Assembly (NCBI GenBank): GCA_948567375.1 | Contig: OX419762.1 | Coordinates: 49,705,034-49,769,033, forward strand | DNA from: Lunularia cruciata | Taxonomy: Eukaryota; Streptophyta; Marchantiopsida; Lunulariales; Lunulariaceae | Direction: 5' to 3' | DNA length: 64,000 bases | In this document: piece after piece, positions 12,416-24,289 of the stretch | How positions within the stretch are numbered: position 1 is the first letter of the stretch | How the letters are laid out: each line of letters opens with the position of its first letter | The notes under the pieces: generated by a model | Database searches by the model: none | The model's input: the letters and a program-made list of their open reading frames with translations, nothing else | Told to the model about the DNA's origin: nothing | Made by a program: the position numbers and the translations under genes

Positions 12416-12641
12416 TGATGGAGATAATCTTTCAACTTATGGATAAACTATCCACAAGGGCTCAATTAATATGCACTCTAGGATTTGATGTTGCTATAGA
12501 AATCTTAGAGCAACCTAAAACTTTTGTTACCCTTAGGGTAGATTACTCTCAAATGGTGTTAGTCATGTATATACTCTATTAGTTATAGAGTGAGAGAAAA
12601 TAAAAGAAATTGAGAGGAAAAAAAGATAGCGAGGGGCTAAG

Positions 12642-13960
12642 ATGGAGAAACTTCCGTTTTCTTTGGCAAGGATGGAGAAGATATGGAGTCCTTTGTGAGA
12701 GACTTTAAGAGAGCTTGCATAGGAAACAACAAGAGGAGGAAGAATGAGTGGGCCTCATATTACCAGATTTCTTTGAGGATGCAACACTTACATGGTATGA
12801 GTCAAAATACCAAAAGAGAGAGAGGAAAGATGGGCAAGAAGAGTCTTGGGAGAGTTTGACTTCACCACTGATTGAGAACTTTCTTCCAGATGTGAGGTAC
12901 AAGAGATTAATGAGTGAAGTTACCTTCCTCAAACAAGGAGATGGAGAGAAAGTGAGATTTTATGTAGAAAGAGTGGAGAAGTTAGAGTCCAGATTAGTGT
13001 TGAGGAAGGAAGGATAGGGATGATATGGAGACTACTATGATTGACATAGGTGCCATGCTCACCAAGAATTTGGTGGAAGGGTTGAGACCACAAATTAGAA
13101 GTAAGGTGAGATATGAGAAACCTTCTTCCAAGGTTGAAGCTATCAAGATTGCAATTTGTATGGAGGAGAGTCTGGAAGGGGATGAGAGTGATTTGGTGGT
13201 GAAGGAGGTTGTGCATCCTCCTCAAGGCTACAAGTATGGTAGAACTTCTAATACTTTGGTGGCAAGGATTGCACCACAAGTAATAGTTGCTCCAATTCTT
13301 GCACCTCCACCAAAGATCCACTTCAAACCATCATAGAACAACTTGTAGATCAATGTGGTGCAACTACAGGAGACAAGAGAGGTGGATCAGAATGTGGGAA
13401 GGGGGCCTAGGAGTTATGGAAACTATCCATATAGAAGGGGCCAAATAGCTAACAATTTCAATGATAGAAATTGTTTTGGTTGTGAATGAAGAGGCCATAT
13501 CCAAAGAAATTGTCCAAATTCCACTTACCATGGAGGAAAAAGTTATGAGGGAGCCAATAGAGGGAAAGAGGGAGTTAGTGAAATCCAAGTGGCTCCTAAT
13601 CCAAACAAAGGTAAGGGGATAACATCTATAGATGTGGTTGAGAGCAAGTATGAAAAGGGAGAGTGCTCAAACTCCAAGTCTTAATTTGGAGCTTTTGGCA
13701 CAAGAGAAGAAGAGAGCTCATTTTGCAAAGGATGTTCACTCTTCTCAAGGATTTCTTCCTAGCAAGGATACTCCTATGTATACTAAGAGCACTTGCACCT
13801 TAACACTATCAACAACAAAGACACCAAGAAGAAATTGAGGATGGAGGATATCTTGATTTCAAAGCAACAACGGAACTACAATATGTTGGAAAATGTTGGT
13901 AGTCACAAAGCTAACATCATAGTGGGTCAACTGATCACCTTGAGAAAGGAGCTTTGAGTC
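12642..13960 (+). pseudogene. gag: B2 gag with protease deleted
   Basis: Starts at ATG 12642 (MEKLPFSLARM...), frameshifts early, then is readable at 12748-13017, 13025-13336 and 13632-13838 in different frames. The zinc knuckle at about 13465-13520 has lost Cys (NCFGCE then a stop). At about 13950 the sequence jumps from GGAGCTTTGAG to GGTGTGGACACAAGC, skipping the region equivalent to B0 50850-51385 that encodes protease. A short GGTG match may have mediated the deletion. Confidence 0.75.
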
Positions 13961-14774
13961 GGTGTGGACACAAGCATGGAAGAGGAGACTTCCACAGAGG
14001 AGGATGAATCTAAATCTGATTCAGATGTGTTTCCCTTATGTGCTATGGATTTTTCACTTAAGCCATAGGTTTTGAAGGACTTAGATAAATCACAATTGAC
14101 ACTTGAAGAGAAAGAGAGAAGGTTATCTACCCTCAAGTATGGTCCAAATGTTACTAAGGAGGAGAAGGTGAAATTTGAGGAGATTTTCTACAAGTTCATT
14201 CACGTGTTTGCTTTCAATTACAAGGATATGAAGGAAGTCACCTTGGAGGAGCACAAGATAGAGGTGGAGTCACATGCAAGACCAATCCACCAAATCCAAT
14301 GTTGCATTAGCACCCCAATAGCTTTGGTTTTGAAGGAAGAGATTGATAAGCTCAAGGAGGCTAGATTTATCTTAGAGGTGGAGAATTCATGATGGATGTC
14401 TCCAATTGTCATTGTGAAGAAAAAGAATAGCAAGCTTTGGGTATGTGTGGATTACAAGAAGCTCAATTTTGTTACCAAGAAGGATCAATACCCTTTACCA
14501 TTCATTGATGAGATCTTGGAGGAGGTTTCAAGTAATGGGAGGTATAGTTTTGGAGATAATTATAGTGAGTATAACCAAATCAAGATTGCACCAGAGCATC
14601 AACAACTCACCACATTCACCATACATTGAGCAACTTATACTTTCAAGGTCATGCCTTTTGGGCTTTGCAACGCTCCAGCCACATTCCAATGGTTCATGAA
14701 CAAGGTGTTTGAACCTTTCATTGGGAAATTTGTAAGAGACTTCATTGTTGACTTTTGTGTATATGGGAGCAAGG
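13961..14774 (+). pseudogene. pol: B2 linker and reverse transcriptase, interrupted by A2
   Basis: The linker and RT start are open at 14072-14392, then the frame changes; 14396-14629 carries SPIVIVKKKNSKL, VDYKKLNFVTKKD and PLPFIDEILEEV. The catalytic block reads FIVDFCVYGS (14740-14770), so the first catalytic Asp of FIDD is Val. The linker-RT junction is continuous, without the LTR-PBS insertion of B0. Confidence 0.8.
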
Positions 14775-15563
14775 TGTGACAACCCAAAAAATATCACTTT
14801 TGCGGTAATCATGTAAGTAAAGTTTGTTCCCTCAAAGATACTGGTCAAATACAAAGCAAAACATAACAATCTGAGTTCTTCTTGGTTGCGTCTTTAATCT
14901 CTTAGGTAGAAACCATAACTAGAAGAGAGTGACAAGCACTGCTCACAGCCTTGTCATACAAAAATGTCACACTTAATCACAACTCCATCAAATCTTTCCA
15001 AACAATCTTGATTGTGATGATTCAATCTCTCCCAAAAATGGCACTTCACTACAAAATGACTTTGCCTCAAAATTGTGTTCCACCCCTCCACTAAAGGCAC
15101 AACTTCCTTGATCAAAATTGTTTCACATCAACACTACACTACACTACATTGCAAAATACTACAAACACACCAATTCCTCTTAGATCTGTCAAGGCATTGC
15201 TCTGATTGCACTTCACTCAAGATCAAACACACAAAATGAAGATCAAGGTTATGGAATCTAACATCCAACACGCACAATGACTTGCACTTAAGAATTCTCT
15301 CAATACTCACAAACACAAACACAAAGTTAATTCCCGGGATTAAGCTCAAGCAACGAGCACTACTTCATAGCACTTTGCTTTATCTACTCTCAAAATTATG
15401 AGCCTTGAAGAAAATGGCACTAGGAATGCCTCCTTTAAAAAAGCGGAGCACTTGATAGTTATCTAACTCCCTAAACTACTTCCTAACAACCTCTAACAAC
15501 CTATAGATTCAAATTGACAAGGCACCTCTTCATATCTGCTTCTCCTAATTTATAAAAGTGGTC

Positions 15564-18500
15564 CTAATCCAATCCAATGTCTACTTTTGCTTTGGCTTTC
15601 AATCCCCAAAAATACTCCTTCATCTCCTGTACTTTGGGTGTACTTTGGGTCTGTCTAATTCTACTAAGTCCTTTGCTATTCCTACTACCTCTTCATTACA
15701 AACTACAATTGCAGTAGTGGGTAACTTATATAAATTTTTTTCTCCCGATCCACTCTTCTCTAAAGTGTCAAGTGTCAAATCCAAAGACACCTACACTCAT
15801 ACTTCTCTTACTTTGGGTCTGATATACACAGTATTCCAAAGACTTTTTAGCTCTAACTTAATCAACCCAAGTCTTATAGGTATGTTATTCTCTACATCTA
15901 TCATCTTCCTCTCAACCCAAGTTATAAGACTGATCAACAAGGCATTCAAATCCTTGTTCTTTGCATTCTTACTACGAGTCTCCTACACCAACAATCAAAA
16001 ATTTTGCAACCTTGATTCCTCCCTTCTCACCTTGGCTTCCGTGGTTAACTTTTCTTTTAATTCCTCCGCTGTTGTTCTTCCTCTATCATAGCTTTTTTAA
16101 GCTTTAAGTCCTCCTCATACTCAACTATGCAATCCTCCAATTCCTTCACATACTAATCAATTCTACCTCTAACATCTGCACCAGATCTCTCAGCCTTCCT
16201 TCTTCTTGATCTTGCTTAGCAAATGGCCACTTCTAGGCTGCTATCTTCTCTTCTACCCTTTGGTGAAATGCATCAAACTCTTCTTCCTTAGCTCCCATCA
16301 TTTCCCTGGCATTCTCTTGCCCCGCCTGCACTTTGGCTTGTAACTTCTCCACCTGAAGTCTTTCTTGCGTAAGGTCCTTCACTTTGATCACCAACTCTCT
16401 TCCCTCCTTCTCAAACTTCTCTTGCAGATTCTTGCTGATTTTCTTCTGCAACACCACATTGACTTGCAATATTTCCCTTTCTTCTTCTCCTCTACTCAGG
16501 TTCTCCTACAACTTCCAATTCTCCATCTATAATCTCTCCAGCACTTGTAGCACTATCTGTACATTGGAATGTTTGTATTGCATCTCCTTATTCTTCTCCT
16601 CCATTTGCAATAACAATGGACATACAACATCCCAATGATACTCTATGCCCTCACATCCTGCTTCTTCTACCACCTTCTCTTCAATGATTGCAGTGATAAG
16701 TTGGCTTCCTTCCAAGCCCAAGGTCTTACTAGAAAGTTGGGATCTTTGTATTGTTAGTGACTCTTTGTCCGCCAAACTCTCATCATCATCCAAATTGATG
16801 ATCTGCCGAGCCACCTGCACCTTTTCTTCTTTTAGTGTGTACTGTGGCCCGGCCTATCTCTCACTCAAAATGAGCCTCTAATGGCTATTGTGGTAGCATA
16901 CCATGGACTAACAAGGCAAAGAACCCCAACTCCATCAAACTCCTCCAAGGCTAACACTCCAATACCCAAGACATTGCCCACTAGAGAACTCAATGAAAGA
17001 GAGATAATTGCAAATGAAAAGATGATGAGTACTTCCTCACCCCTTGTTTATATACTTGTGAAATAGTTACACATCAAAGTTACTAATTACTGGAGTAACT
17101 CAAGTTACTAGGCTCAAAGTCAAGTAAAGTCAAAAAGTATAAAGGAATATCCATCCACATGGACATATTCCACTAAGCATGTGATCTTATCTTGACCCAA
17201 CCACTCAGTCAAGGATTCCTTCACATGGGCTATCCTTGGACTATAAAAGAATCTAAAACAAAAAGGCTTGCGGGCCTAAGAGTTCTCAACTCTTTCCCCA
17301 AAACCAAACACCTAGGAATAATACCAAGTCAACACACTAGAATCCAAAATAATGGTTCTCATCTTTTCTACTTCCTCTAAAGTAAGGTTCCTTCTACCTT
17401 AGCTATGACTAACTTTAGCTAACCATGACTAATGTAGAACCATCCTTTATCTCTATATAAATAATATCTCTCAAGTACTTGTAATACCAAGCTAAATATC
17501 ACAATACCACACACATGCACAAATGGGTATTACAGTACTGCCTTGGCTTTGCCACCTGTCCTTCTACATCAATTGCTAACTCGGCCATAATTTCTTCTTC
17601 CGCATCTTGCCGCTCTATTTCTTCTTACAAAGACATCTCCTTCTCCTGACCTTGCTGTACCTTGGGTTCATCCTTGCTCTCTTCATTGGATTCTTTGCTT
17701 TGCAAGATCAACTCAACCTCTTCTTCCTCCTATCTTTTTGATGCGGACTCTTTTGTTTCTTCTTCTAAGTTGACTTCCTTTGCAGGCGTGATTTGTTGAA
17801 CTTGCTTCCCTTCTCTTTGCCCGATTCTTCTTAATTTTTGGAGTTGCACTGGCAAGCTCTCCTCCTCTGGTCTACTTCTCTTCTTCTTTCCTGGTAGGGG
17901 CACCACCATCTTCTGATCTTGACCCGTTCTTGCATAATGATCATTGTTACTTCTTAATTGCCAGATATACTAACGCTCCTTATCATCTGCTTCTTGTCAC
18001 ATATTGGGATGGAAATGCAAGATGATCTTCTTCTTCTCCTCACTGCTCAATAAGTTCAACCCAAGGTAGAAGTTTGATGTGAACGGCATGAAGTAATGTG
18101 GTGGTGGCACCATCCTCAACTTCAACACCATTTGCCTCATTTGCTGATAGAAACACTTTGCCTAGTTGATCGGTTCTCTTGCAAACATCTTGTGGAAGAA
18201 CACCACCTGCTGCTTCAACACATAGGTGGTGCACTTGGATTTGAACAAGGCCATCATTGCACCTACAATACTTCTTTGCACCGGTTCTTGATACATCTCC
18301 ACCTTGTACCCATTCTTCATGCGCTTTGAGGTGAAAGACTCTTTGATCTCTTAGGTTTCTTTTGCTACTTCTCCCTTCCCAAAGAATGTGGCTCCATGCT
18401 CATCTCCACTCTCCCTTCCTACCACCAACTTCCAAGCCAACTCTGTCCATTGAGCCGGATTGCCTCTCTTCCCCACCGTCGCTGATCCATCGACACATTT

Positions 18501-18825
18501 ATTGGCCGTAATCTCTACCATGAAATTTGGAAAACTCAGGTTCAATTCCATGGGAGGTAAATTATGCAAAGTTTACTAAGAACTTCAATGCAAGCCATCA
18601 CATCTTACCTCCAATTCACTGGGTTTCATGTCGCCAATGTAGGACACTTCCTAATTCCAATCATTTTTCTCTCCTTCGTGATGTGCTTCTGCAAGACAAT
18701 TCTCCCTTCCCATAGATGTGCAACTCTCAAGTCCTCTAAATTCTTCACAACTTCACTCACTACCACTCCTCTACTCTAGTCTCCCTCAGGTCAACTCCAC
18801 AAAGGCAAAGGAAATTTACTTATCA
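15564..18825 (-). pseudogene. A2 3' LTR coiled-coil gene, decayed and interrupted by B3
   Basis: The start MISKFPLPLW (about 18825) matches the conserved start of the other copies. Readable blocks: 18351-18569 with the N-terminal domain (KRGNPAQWTELAWKLVVG, GATFFGKGEVAKET), 16527-16820 with an acidic segment then coiled coil, and 16233-16469, which is strongly heptad-like and Lys/Glu/Gln-rich. It ends at the stop near 15564. The protein is clearly homologous to A1's despite low DNA identity, and the B3 solo LTR sits in its acidic region. Confidence 0.7.
16843..17534 (-). repeat. B3: solo LTR of family B
   Basis: 692 bp, TGTGGCCCGG to GGGTATTACA on the plus strand, flanked by a perfect 4-bp duplication GTAC (16839-16842 and 17535-17538). 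The uninterrupted target is visible at 38347 in A2's other LTR (GTGTGTACTGCC). No internal element sequence is left, so it arose by LTR-LTR recombination. A TATATAAAC box survives at about 17048-17056. Confidence 0.93.
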
Positions 18826-19257
18826 TTCATCTTGTTCTTGATTTGAAACCTGACTTTATAGTCCAACTTTTCTCAGTCATTCTTCAAACAATTGTCTACC
18901 AAGGAATCACACCTTTTGCATGCACTTCTCTTGTAATTGTCAATTTTCTCCCACTTGGGCCTTAGCCATTTTTGTGTTCAGTACCATTCTTGAATTTCCA
19001 ACCAATGGAAATTTGTTACATTGTCTTCGCATCGGGTTGATCACCTTGAGGTGAAGTCTTCTTGCTTTGGGTTCAACTCTGACAGATCTGATCCGAGTAC
19101 TTTGTATCTGACATGAAGTAACTTTTCTTTGGATTACAACACAAAGACATAGTTCTTCTCCTTCCCATGTTATTTTGGGTTCAATACGACTTTGTCTGTA
19201 CACTTCTTCTTCAAAATAAAACAAAACTTAGAAAAAACAAAAAATATGGGTACCACA

Positions 19258-19270
19258 TACTCCCTCCCGC
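19258..19270 (-). other. A2 polypurine tract
   Basis: Minus strand GCGGGAGGGAGTA directly before the LTR start TGTGG. It corresponds to GAGGGAGGGGGTA in A1. Confidence 0.75.
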
Positions 19271-19898
19271 AAACGTGAACATCCTCGTGAACACAAACCT
19301 CAGGTGCTTTATAGAATCCTGCATCCACGGTCCAATATTTCCAAACTCTCCACCCATTTACTTCAGTGGCAAAAGGTTTCCCTTCCAAATCAGCAAGCTG
19401 AATGGATCCATTATCATAAATGTGGGTCACACGATATGGTCCCATCAATCTCAAGTGCAACTTGCTTGGAAAAAATATTTTACAATTGTCATACAACAAG
19501 ACCAATTCTCCCTCCCAAACAAACACATGCTTAATATGCTTATCATGCATGTCTTACTGCTGCTCTTGTACTTCCTTCATGGTTTCCATTGCATCATCTC
19601 TTTTCTCTTCCAACCCCATAAGTTGGTGAATTCAAAGTGCTTGACTTTCTTCTTCCGTCAAGCGTTCTTCACGCAAAACGCAATACGTGGGCACTTCAAA
19701 TTTGATTGGTAGTATAGGATGCAATCCATATATTAAGAAGTATGGTGTTTTTTTGGTTGTAATTTTTTTTGTTGTGCGATATGCCCATAATGATGCAAGT
19801 AACTTCGTATCCCAATCAGAGGCATAATTGACTATCACCTTCTTAAGTATCTTACAAAGCAATCCATTTGCCTTCTCTGTTAGTCCATTGGCTTTTGG

Positions 19899-19903
19899 GT
19901 TAT
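19899..19903. other. Target-site duplication of F, left copy
   Basis: GTTAT here pairs with GTAAT at 26574-26578 (one mismatch). The uninterrupted A1 sequence near 46140 reads GGGTTATAAGGAG, confirming the insertion point. Confidence 0.75.
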
Positions 19904-20642
19904 TGTAATACTCCAAGGACAAGAGAAAAGAGAAAACAAAGATTTCACACTCAATCATCTAATGCTCCAAAGGAGCACCTTCTTCTTATTATATAGACAA
20001 AAAGGATCTCATCCAAGGAAGTTCCACCTTAGGATTAGGCACATAGATAGGTGACATGTCAGCAATATCCACCCTTGGATTACTTACTTGGATGGGTGAC
20101 ATGTCAGTCTTGGTCCTGTCTGGTTAGTCAAACTAGCTTTGACCAGAGGGAATCTTTTAGGGAATCTTCTGGTAGGAATCTCAAAATCACATGGGTGAGG
20201 TACCATTTGAAAGCTCTTGGCAAGAACAAGTAGGGTGTGAGGGAATGCCTACCATTCCTCTATTGGGGAGGGACTATGCACACTTTTGAGGCCTAATTCA
20301 TCCGTTTAGGCCTCCAAAATTGCCTTCAAAGATTTCAGGCATATTTTGGTTCCTACTCTATTAGTAGAAGTCTTCTTTTGGTGAAACTTCTTTCTGATCT
20401 ATTTAGTTCATCATGTGTAACATCTTTCCAGATGTTACCAAACCAATTCTCACCTTTAAATCATATGTCTAGCTATTGGTTCTAAGGTTTTCAAATCTAT
20501 TTTGGTTTCTGCCCTATTAGTAGAAATATTATTTTGGTGATACCTCTATCTGATCTATTTTTACCATCATGTATAACATCATTCCAGATGTTATCAAACC
20601 AAATTTCACATCTAGATCATATGGCTAGCTCTTGGTATTACA
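19904..20642 (-). repeat. F 3' LTR
   Basis: 739 bp, TGTAATACTCC to GGTATTACA on the plus strand. Its distal part is an imperfect two-copy tandem repeat of about 156 bp (see next entry). A CTATATAATAA promoter-like box lies near 19995-20005 on the minus strand. Confidence 0.9.
20328..20642. repeat. Internal 156-bp tandem duplication in the F LTR
   Basis: Two diverged copies follow each other; both contain ATTTTGGTT, CTATTAGTAGAA, TGATCTATTT, ATCATGT and CCAGATGTTA in the same order, offset by 156 bp. The right LTR carries the same doublet at about 26258-26573, so it predates the insertion. Confidence 0.75.
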
Positions 20643-20660
20643 AACCTTCTTCCTTTTAAG
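20643..20660 (-). other. F polypurine tract
   Basis: Minus strand AAAAGGAAGAAGGTT immediately upstream of the 3' LTR. Confidence 0.65.
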
Positions 20661-20679
20661 AAGCAACGTCCTCATTGTG

Positions 20680-20990
20680 CAGTTGTTGCTCAAACTCTTA
20701 CATGAACACTGGTGCATGTGTCGAAATGGCAATAGGCTCCTAGGTTGCTTCAAAGAGGGAGTAACCTTTCCACTATACTAGATAGTCCACCCGTGGATGG
20801 TGAGTACCACGCATGCATTTTTAGAGAACATGCTCCACTTCATATTCCTCCGTGCCATCAATGAGTGTCGGACAAGGTAAAATGTCTGGTGTGGAATGAC
20901 ATGGGCCTGATTGAGGAGCATATCTGCATAGTAGGGAAACATGGAACACTGGATGGATCTTCATGTGTGGTGGTAGCTCAAGGTGATAAG
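20680..20990 (-). pseudogene. F integrase tail and chromodomain
   Basis: The minus strand reads LPPHMKIHPVFHVSLL, then LIDGTEEYEVEHVL, a stop, RVDYLV, a stop, WKGYSLFEAT, a stop, EP. The EYEVE, YLV.WKGY and EAT.EP blocks are the conserved chromodomain strands, with stops where Lys and Trp are usual. In chromoviruses this domain follows integrase and is thought to steer insertion toward particular chromatin. Confidence 0.75.
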
Positions 20991-20999
20991 CCACAACGC

Positions 21000-22130
21000 C
21001 AACTCAATAAAGAATTGAGAAAGGCCCAATAAAACAAGGCATGAGCTTACGAGGTCCAACTAATGTGAGGTTGGTTGTCAATAGCCACACTTGATCCCCA
21101 ACATTGAACTCCATGTGCCTACGGTATGCATCAGCATATTTCTTTTGTCAATTTTGCACAATTTGTAGTCTATGTTTGGCGCTCTCCACACCTTGTTGGA
21201 TTCTAGAAACAAATGTGTTGACTACATCGACCTTGGTAGCCACCGGATGGATCTTCATCTAGCTAGAAGATGTGAAGTGATGCTCACCATACACGAGGAG
21301 GAGCGGAGTGACATGGGTGGATGCATTCACTGAGTTGTTGTAAGCAAATTCCACCAATGGGAGTAGGGTGTCCCACCTATCTTGCTCTTCTAAGGTGAAG
21401 CCGCATAACATGTCTTCAATAGTGCAATTAGCTCGCTCTATTTGTCCATCTATTTGTGGGTGGTAAGCTATGGACATGGCCAACTTGGTTTTGAAGAAAC
21501 CAAAGAGTGTTTATCAGAACAAACTAGTGAATTGAGTGTCTCTATCGGTGATGAGTACTCGAGACGAGCCATGGCGAGAGAAGACTGCATCTAAGTATAA
21601 TTGAGCTAGTTGTGGTGTGGTCACATCCTTGGTGGTAGGGCGTACATGAATCATTTTGCTGAGCCAGTCCACAAAGACCACAATGGATTCAAACCCTAAG
21701 GTGGTTTTGTGTAATTCACAAATGAGATCCATACTCACTTATTCCCAATGATGGGTAGGAGTAGGGAGAGGTTGAAGGAGCCTTGTAGGAGCTTGATTAG
21801 AAGCTTTGTTTTGTTGACAAAGTAGGCAGCTACGCACGTAGTCAATCATGTTGTTGTTCATCTTGGGCCAATAGTAAGAGTGTTGGATTGCATCCAAGGT
21901 CTTGTCCACTCCAACATGACCTGCAATGGCTGAATCATGCTAGAATGGTGGTGCATAATTTTGGAACATTTGGGATCATAATTTTCCATCATGAAAGGTG
22001 CTGGATTGCATCCAAGGTCTTGTCCACTCTAACATGACCTGCAATGGCTGAATCATGACATTTGGTGGTGCATAATTTTGGAACATTTGGAATCATAATT
22101 TTCCATCATGAAAGGTGAGTCCTTGGGTGC
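21000..22130 (-). pseudogene. pol: F integrase
   Basis: Readable pieces are 21514-21738 (MSMDLICELHK, then FVDWLSKMIHV and the second catalytic block VLITDRDTQFTS) and 21259-21483 (MSIAYHPQIDGQIERANCTI, whose Glu is the third catalytic residue, then FAYNNSVNAS). The catalytic D,D and E are therefore all visible, with stops between. The zinc-binding N-terminal part near 21790-22130 is disrupted by a 118-bp tandem duplication. Confidence 0.82.
21884..22117. repeat. 118-bp tandem duplication
   Basis: 21884-22001 and 22002-22117 are near-identical head-to-tail copies (start TGGATTGCATCC, end CATGAAAGGTG). They fall in the N-terminal zinc-binding region of F integrase and shift its frame. Confidence 0.9.
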
Positions 22131-22163
22131 TATGACGCCTTTGGATGACTGCGCTTCTACAAT

Positions 22164-22740
22164 CTATAGATCAGTTTTTGTAGCAACTAGAATCTCTAGC
22201 CAAAATTCAGGGTTAATCTGAACCTCTACCACCAAGTTGTTTGCCATTGGCATGTGGGTGAATGCATCTTCAAGATGCTTCTTACCTTCCACGTAGGTGA
22301 TTTTCATGTTGAAGTGTTTTTGCCACTCTGCCCACCAAATCTGGTGACGAGATAGATCCTCCTGCATCTCGAGATAGTCTAGAGGTTTATGGTCTGTCTC
22401 TACTACAAATGCCTTCTCGCCCAAATAGTGCGTCCAATGCTTGGTGGCAAGAATGATGGCCAACTCTTCTTGTTTTATGGTGTGGTAGTTGCGCTCTATC
22501 GGTAACAACTTTTGAGAGAAATATGCAATTGGATCCCATCCATCATGCCACTCTTGTTGTAGGATTGCTCTTATTGCTATGCTTGATGCATATGTAGCCA
22601 ACTTGATTGGACATTTTGGGTCATACCACTTCAAGATTGGTGCATGTAGCAATGCGGCTTTCAATTCTTGAAAGGCCAACTCTTGTGTTGTTCTCCATGT
22701 CCACTTCTTCTTCTTGCCAAGTAGTGTTGTTAAAGGCTAT
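22164..22740 (-). pseudogene. pol: F RNase H
   Basis: A 171-codon open stretch (22164-22679) has LATYASSIAIRAILQQ, where the usual catalytic Asp of DAS is Tyr, then EELAIILATKHWTHYL (catalytic Glu) and ETDHKPLDYL (catalytic Asp). It ends HLEDAFTHMP in place of NVVADALSR. Confidence 0.85.
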
Positions 22741-23470
22741 TCAACCTTGGAGAAGTCCTTGACAAATCTATGATAGAATCCTGTCAACCACAAGCAGCTC
22801 TTGAGTTGAGTCTGATCTTTTGAGGCACTCCATTTTTGAATGACCTCAATTTTATCAGTCAAAACTTGAATGCCCTTTGCATTTACTCTATGCCCCAAGA
22901 AGTCTACTTCAGACTTGCCAAACTTGCACTTTGAGATTTTGGCATACAATCGATTCTGTCTTAGAATCTGGAGGACTTCTTGTAGATGATGTTTGTGTTC
23001 CATCATTGTGCTACTATATACTAAGATGTTGTCCAAGAAGATGATAATAGACTTATCCAAGTATGGATGAAATATGTCATTCATTGACTCATGAAAGTGG
23101 CAAGTGCATTGGTGAGGCCAAAAGGCATCACAAGATACTCAAAGTGGCTATACCTGGTTCAAAAGGCAGTTTAGGAAACATCCTCCTCTGCAATTTGGAT
23201 TTGATTGTAATCCAATTTGGTGAAGTATCTTGCTCCATGGAATTGATCAAATAGGTCATCCATGCAAGGTAAGGGGTATTTGTTCTTCACTATTTGCTGA
23301 TTGAGATCCTGATAGTCAATCCACATGTGCATTGTACCGTCCTTCTTCTTCACAAATAAGACAGGAGCCCCATATGGTGAAATGCTAGGTTGGATGAACC
23401 CTTTCTGCAGCATCTCCTCAATTTGAGTCTTACATTCCTCCAACTCATGAGGTGATAGGAGATATGGAGC
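22737..23470 (-). pseudogene. pol: F reverse transcriptase
   Basis: Two frames: 23171-23443 ([54 protein letters not shown]) and 22737-23084 with FLDNILVYSS, KCKFGKSEVDFLGH and LTGFYHRFVKDFS. The catalytic block FLDD is FLDN, and the segment holding PFGLTNAP lies across the frameshift at about 23085-23170. Confidence 0.87.
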
Positions 23471-24100
23471 CTTACAAGGAGGTGTCTTTTCTGGGAGTGT
23501 CTCAATTTTATGATCTACTCTCCTTTTTGGTGGTAATCCTTAGGGTAGATCATCAGGAAAGACATCTTGAAACTCATCCACCACATCTTTCAATTTCTTA
23601 GGAATTTGTCCATCAAGTTGTGCACTCTAGAATTCTCTTATTAGACCTATGAAACATCTATCGGTCTTACAAATAGTTGCCATCCCTATGACATACAGAG
23701 ATAGTTCTTGCATGAGTGATTTTTCTTTAACTCCAATGATTGACCATTGGTGGGTTCTCACTACTTTCTTCCTCTAATCTACCATACGGTTGTAATGCTC
23801 CATCCATAGCATGCCTAAGATTGCATCATAATGAGCTAATTGTATCACTTACCACTCAATTACTTCTTGATATCCTCCTATAGAGAGTGTTACCCGTCTA
23901 GGTAATATTCAAATCTCTCTATTTGCCCGTTAGGTAACTCTACTTCTTCATTCTCATCTCTCTCTAAATCCATTCCCAATCTTATTGCAATAGAGCGAGA
24001 CGATAAATTCTCTGTTGCTCTTGGATCTATTAATACTCTCACTTGATTGCCTTCTAGGACTCTATTCACAACAATCAATTGTGAGGTTGCCTTTTGGGAC
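23471..24100 (-). pseudogene. pol: F protease and linker
   Basis: The piece at 23890-24078 reads IVVNRVLEGNQVRVLIDPRA, then ENLSSRSIAIRLGM; the protease D-S/T-G motif is DPR here, so the active site is lost. The rest to RT shows scattered linker motifs, such as the DELPKKLKD-like run, with stops. Confidence 0.7.
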
Positions 24101-24289
24101 CTTTGTGCGTTTGTCTTCTTCCTTCCCTTGCTTCTTTGTTTCCTTATTGAGCCAGTAAGGCCACAAGGTACATTTATTGGTGATCTTTGTTTTCCAAAGT
24201 GATTTGTACCTCCTTTTCTTTAGTGCGCGTCTCCATGTTGTTCAAAGATTGCTTGTATGAAGGCCGAGGGCCTTTGGGGAAATGAGCGC

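Larger units (their letters stand above)
11454..14774 (+). mobile_element. B2: 5'-truncated family-B element, host of A2 and A3
   Basis: Plus-strand family-B sequence starting in the leader (matching B0 from about 48280), with no 5' LTR. It runs through the pre-gag ORF, gag, a 0.54 kb deletion that removes most of the protease, and RT up to the codons just after FIDDFCVYG, where the A2 LTR begins at 14775. RT resumes for about 90 bp at 39138-39225, after A2. About 110 bp of RT is missing between the two pieces, together with the start of A2's 5' LTR, which points to one deletion at that junction. Confidence 0.85.
14775..19257 (-). repeat. A2 3' LTR (3.79 kb plus a nested solo LTR)
   Basis: On the plus strand it runs from TGTGACAACCC to GGTACCACA. 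Subtracting B3 and its duplicated target gives about 3,787 bp, close to the 3,780 bp of A1's 5' LTR. It is followed on the minus-strand 5' side by a polypurine tract and integrase, as expected of a 3' LTR. It carries the coiled-coil gene at 15564-18825 and a TATTTAAAG-like box near 15425-15435. Confidence 0.88.
19258..19903 (-). pseudogene. pol: A2 integrase, C-terminal part
   Basis: Two frames hold the end of integrase: 19632-19900 with NPKANGLTEKANGLLCKIL (the catalytic Glu is in LTEK) and LWAYRTTKKIT, and 19258-19550 with ELVLLYDNCKIFFPSKLHL and VNGWRVWKYWT. The stop codon that in A1 overlaps the PPT (TGA) is TGC here, so the frame would read on into the LTR to 19170. Upstream it is cut by element F; the N-terminal half resumes at 26579. 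Confidence 0.85.
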
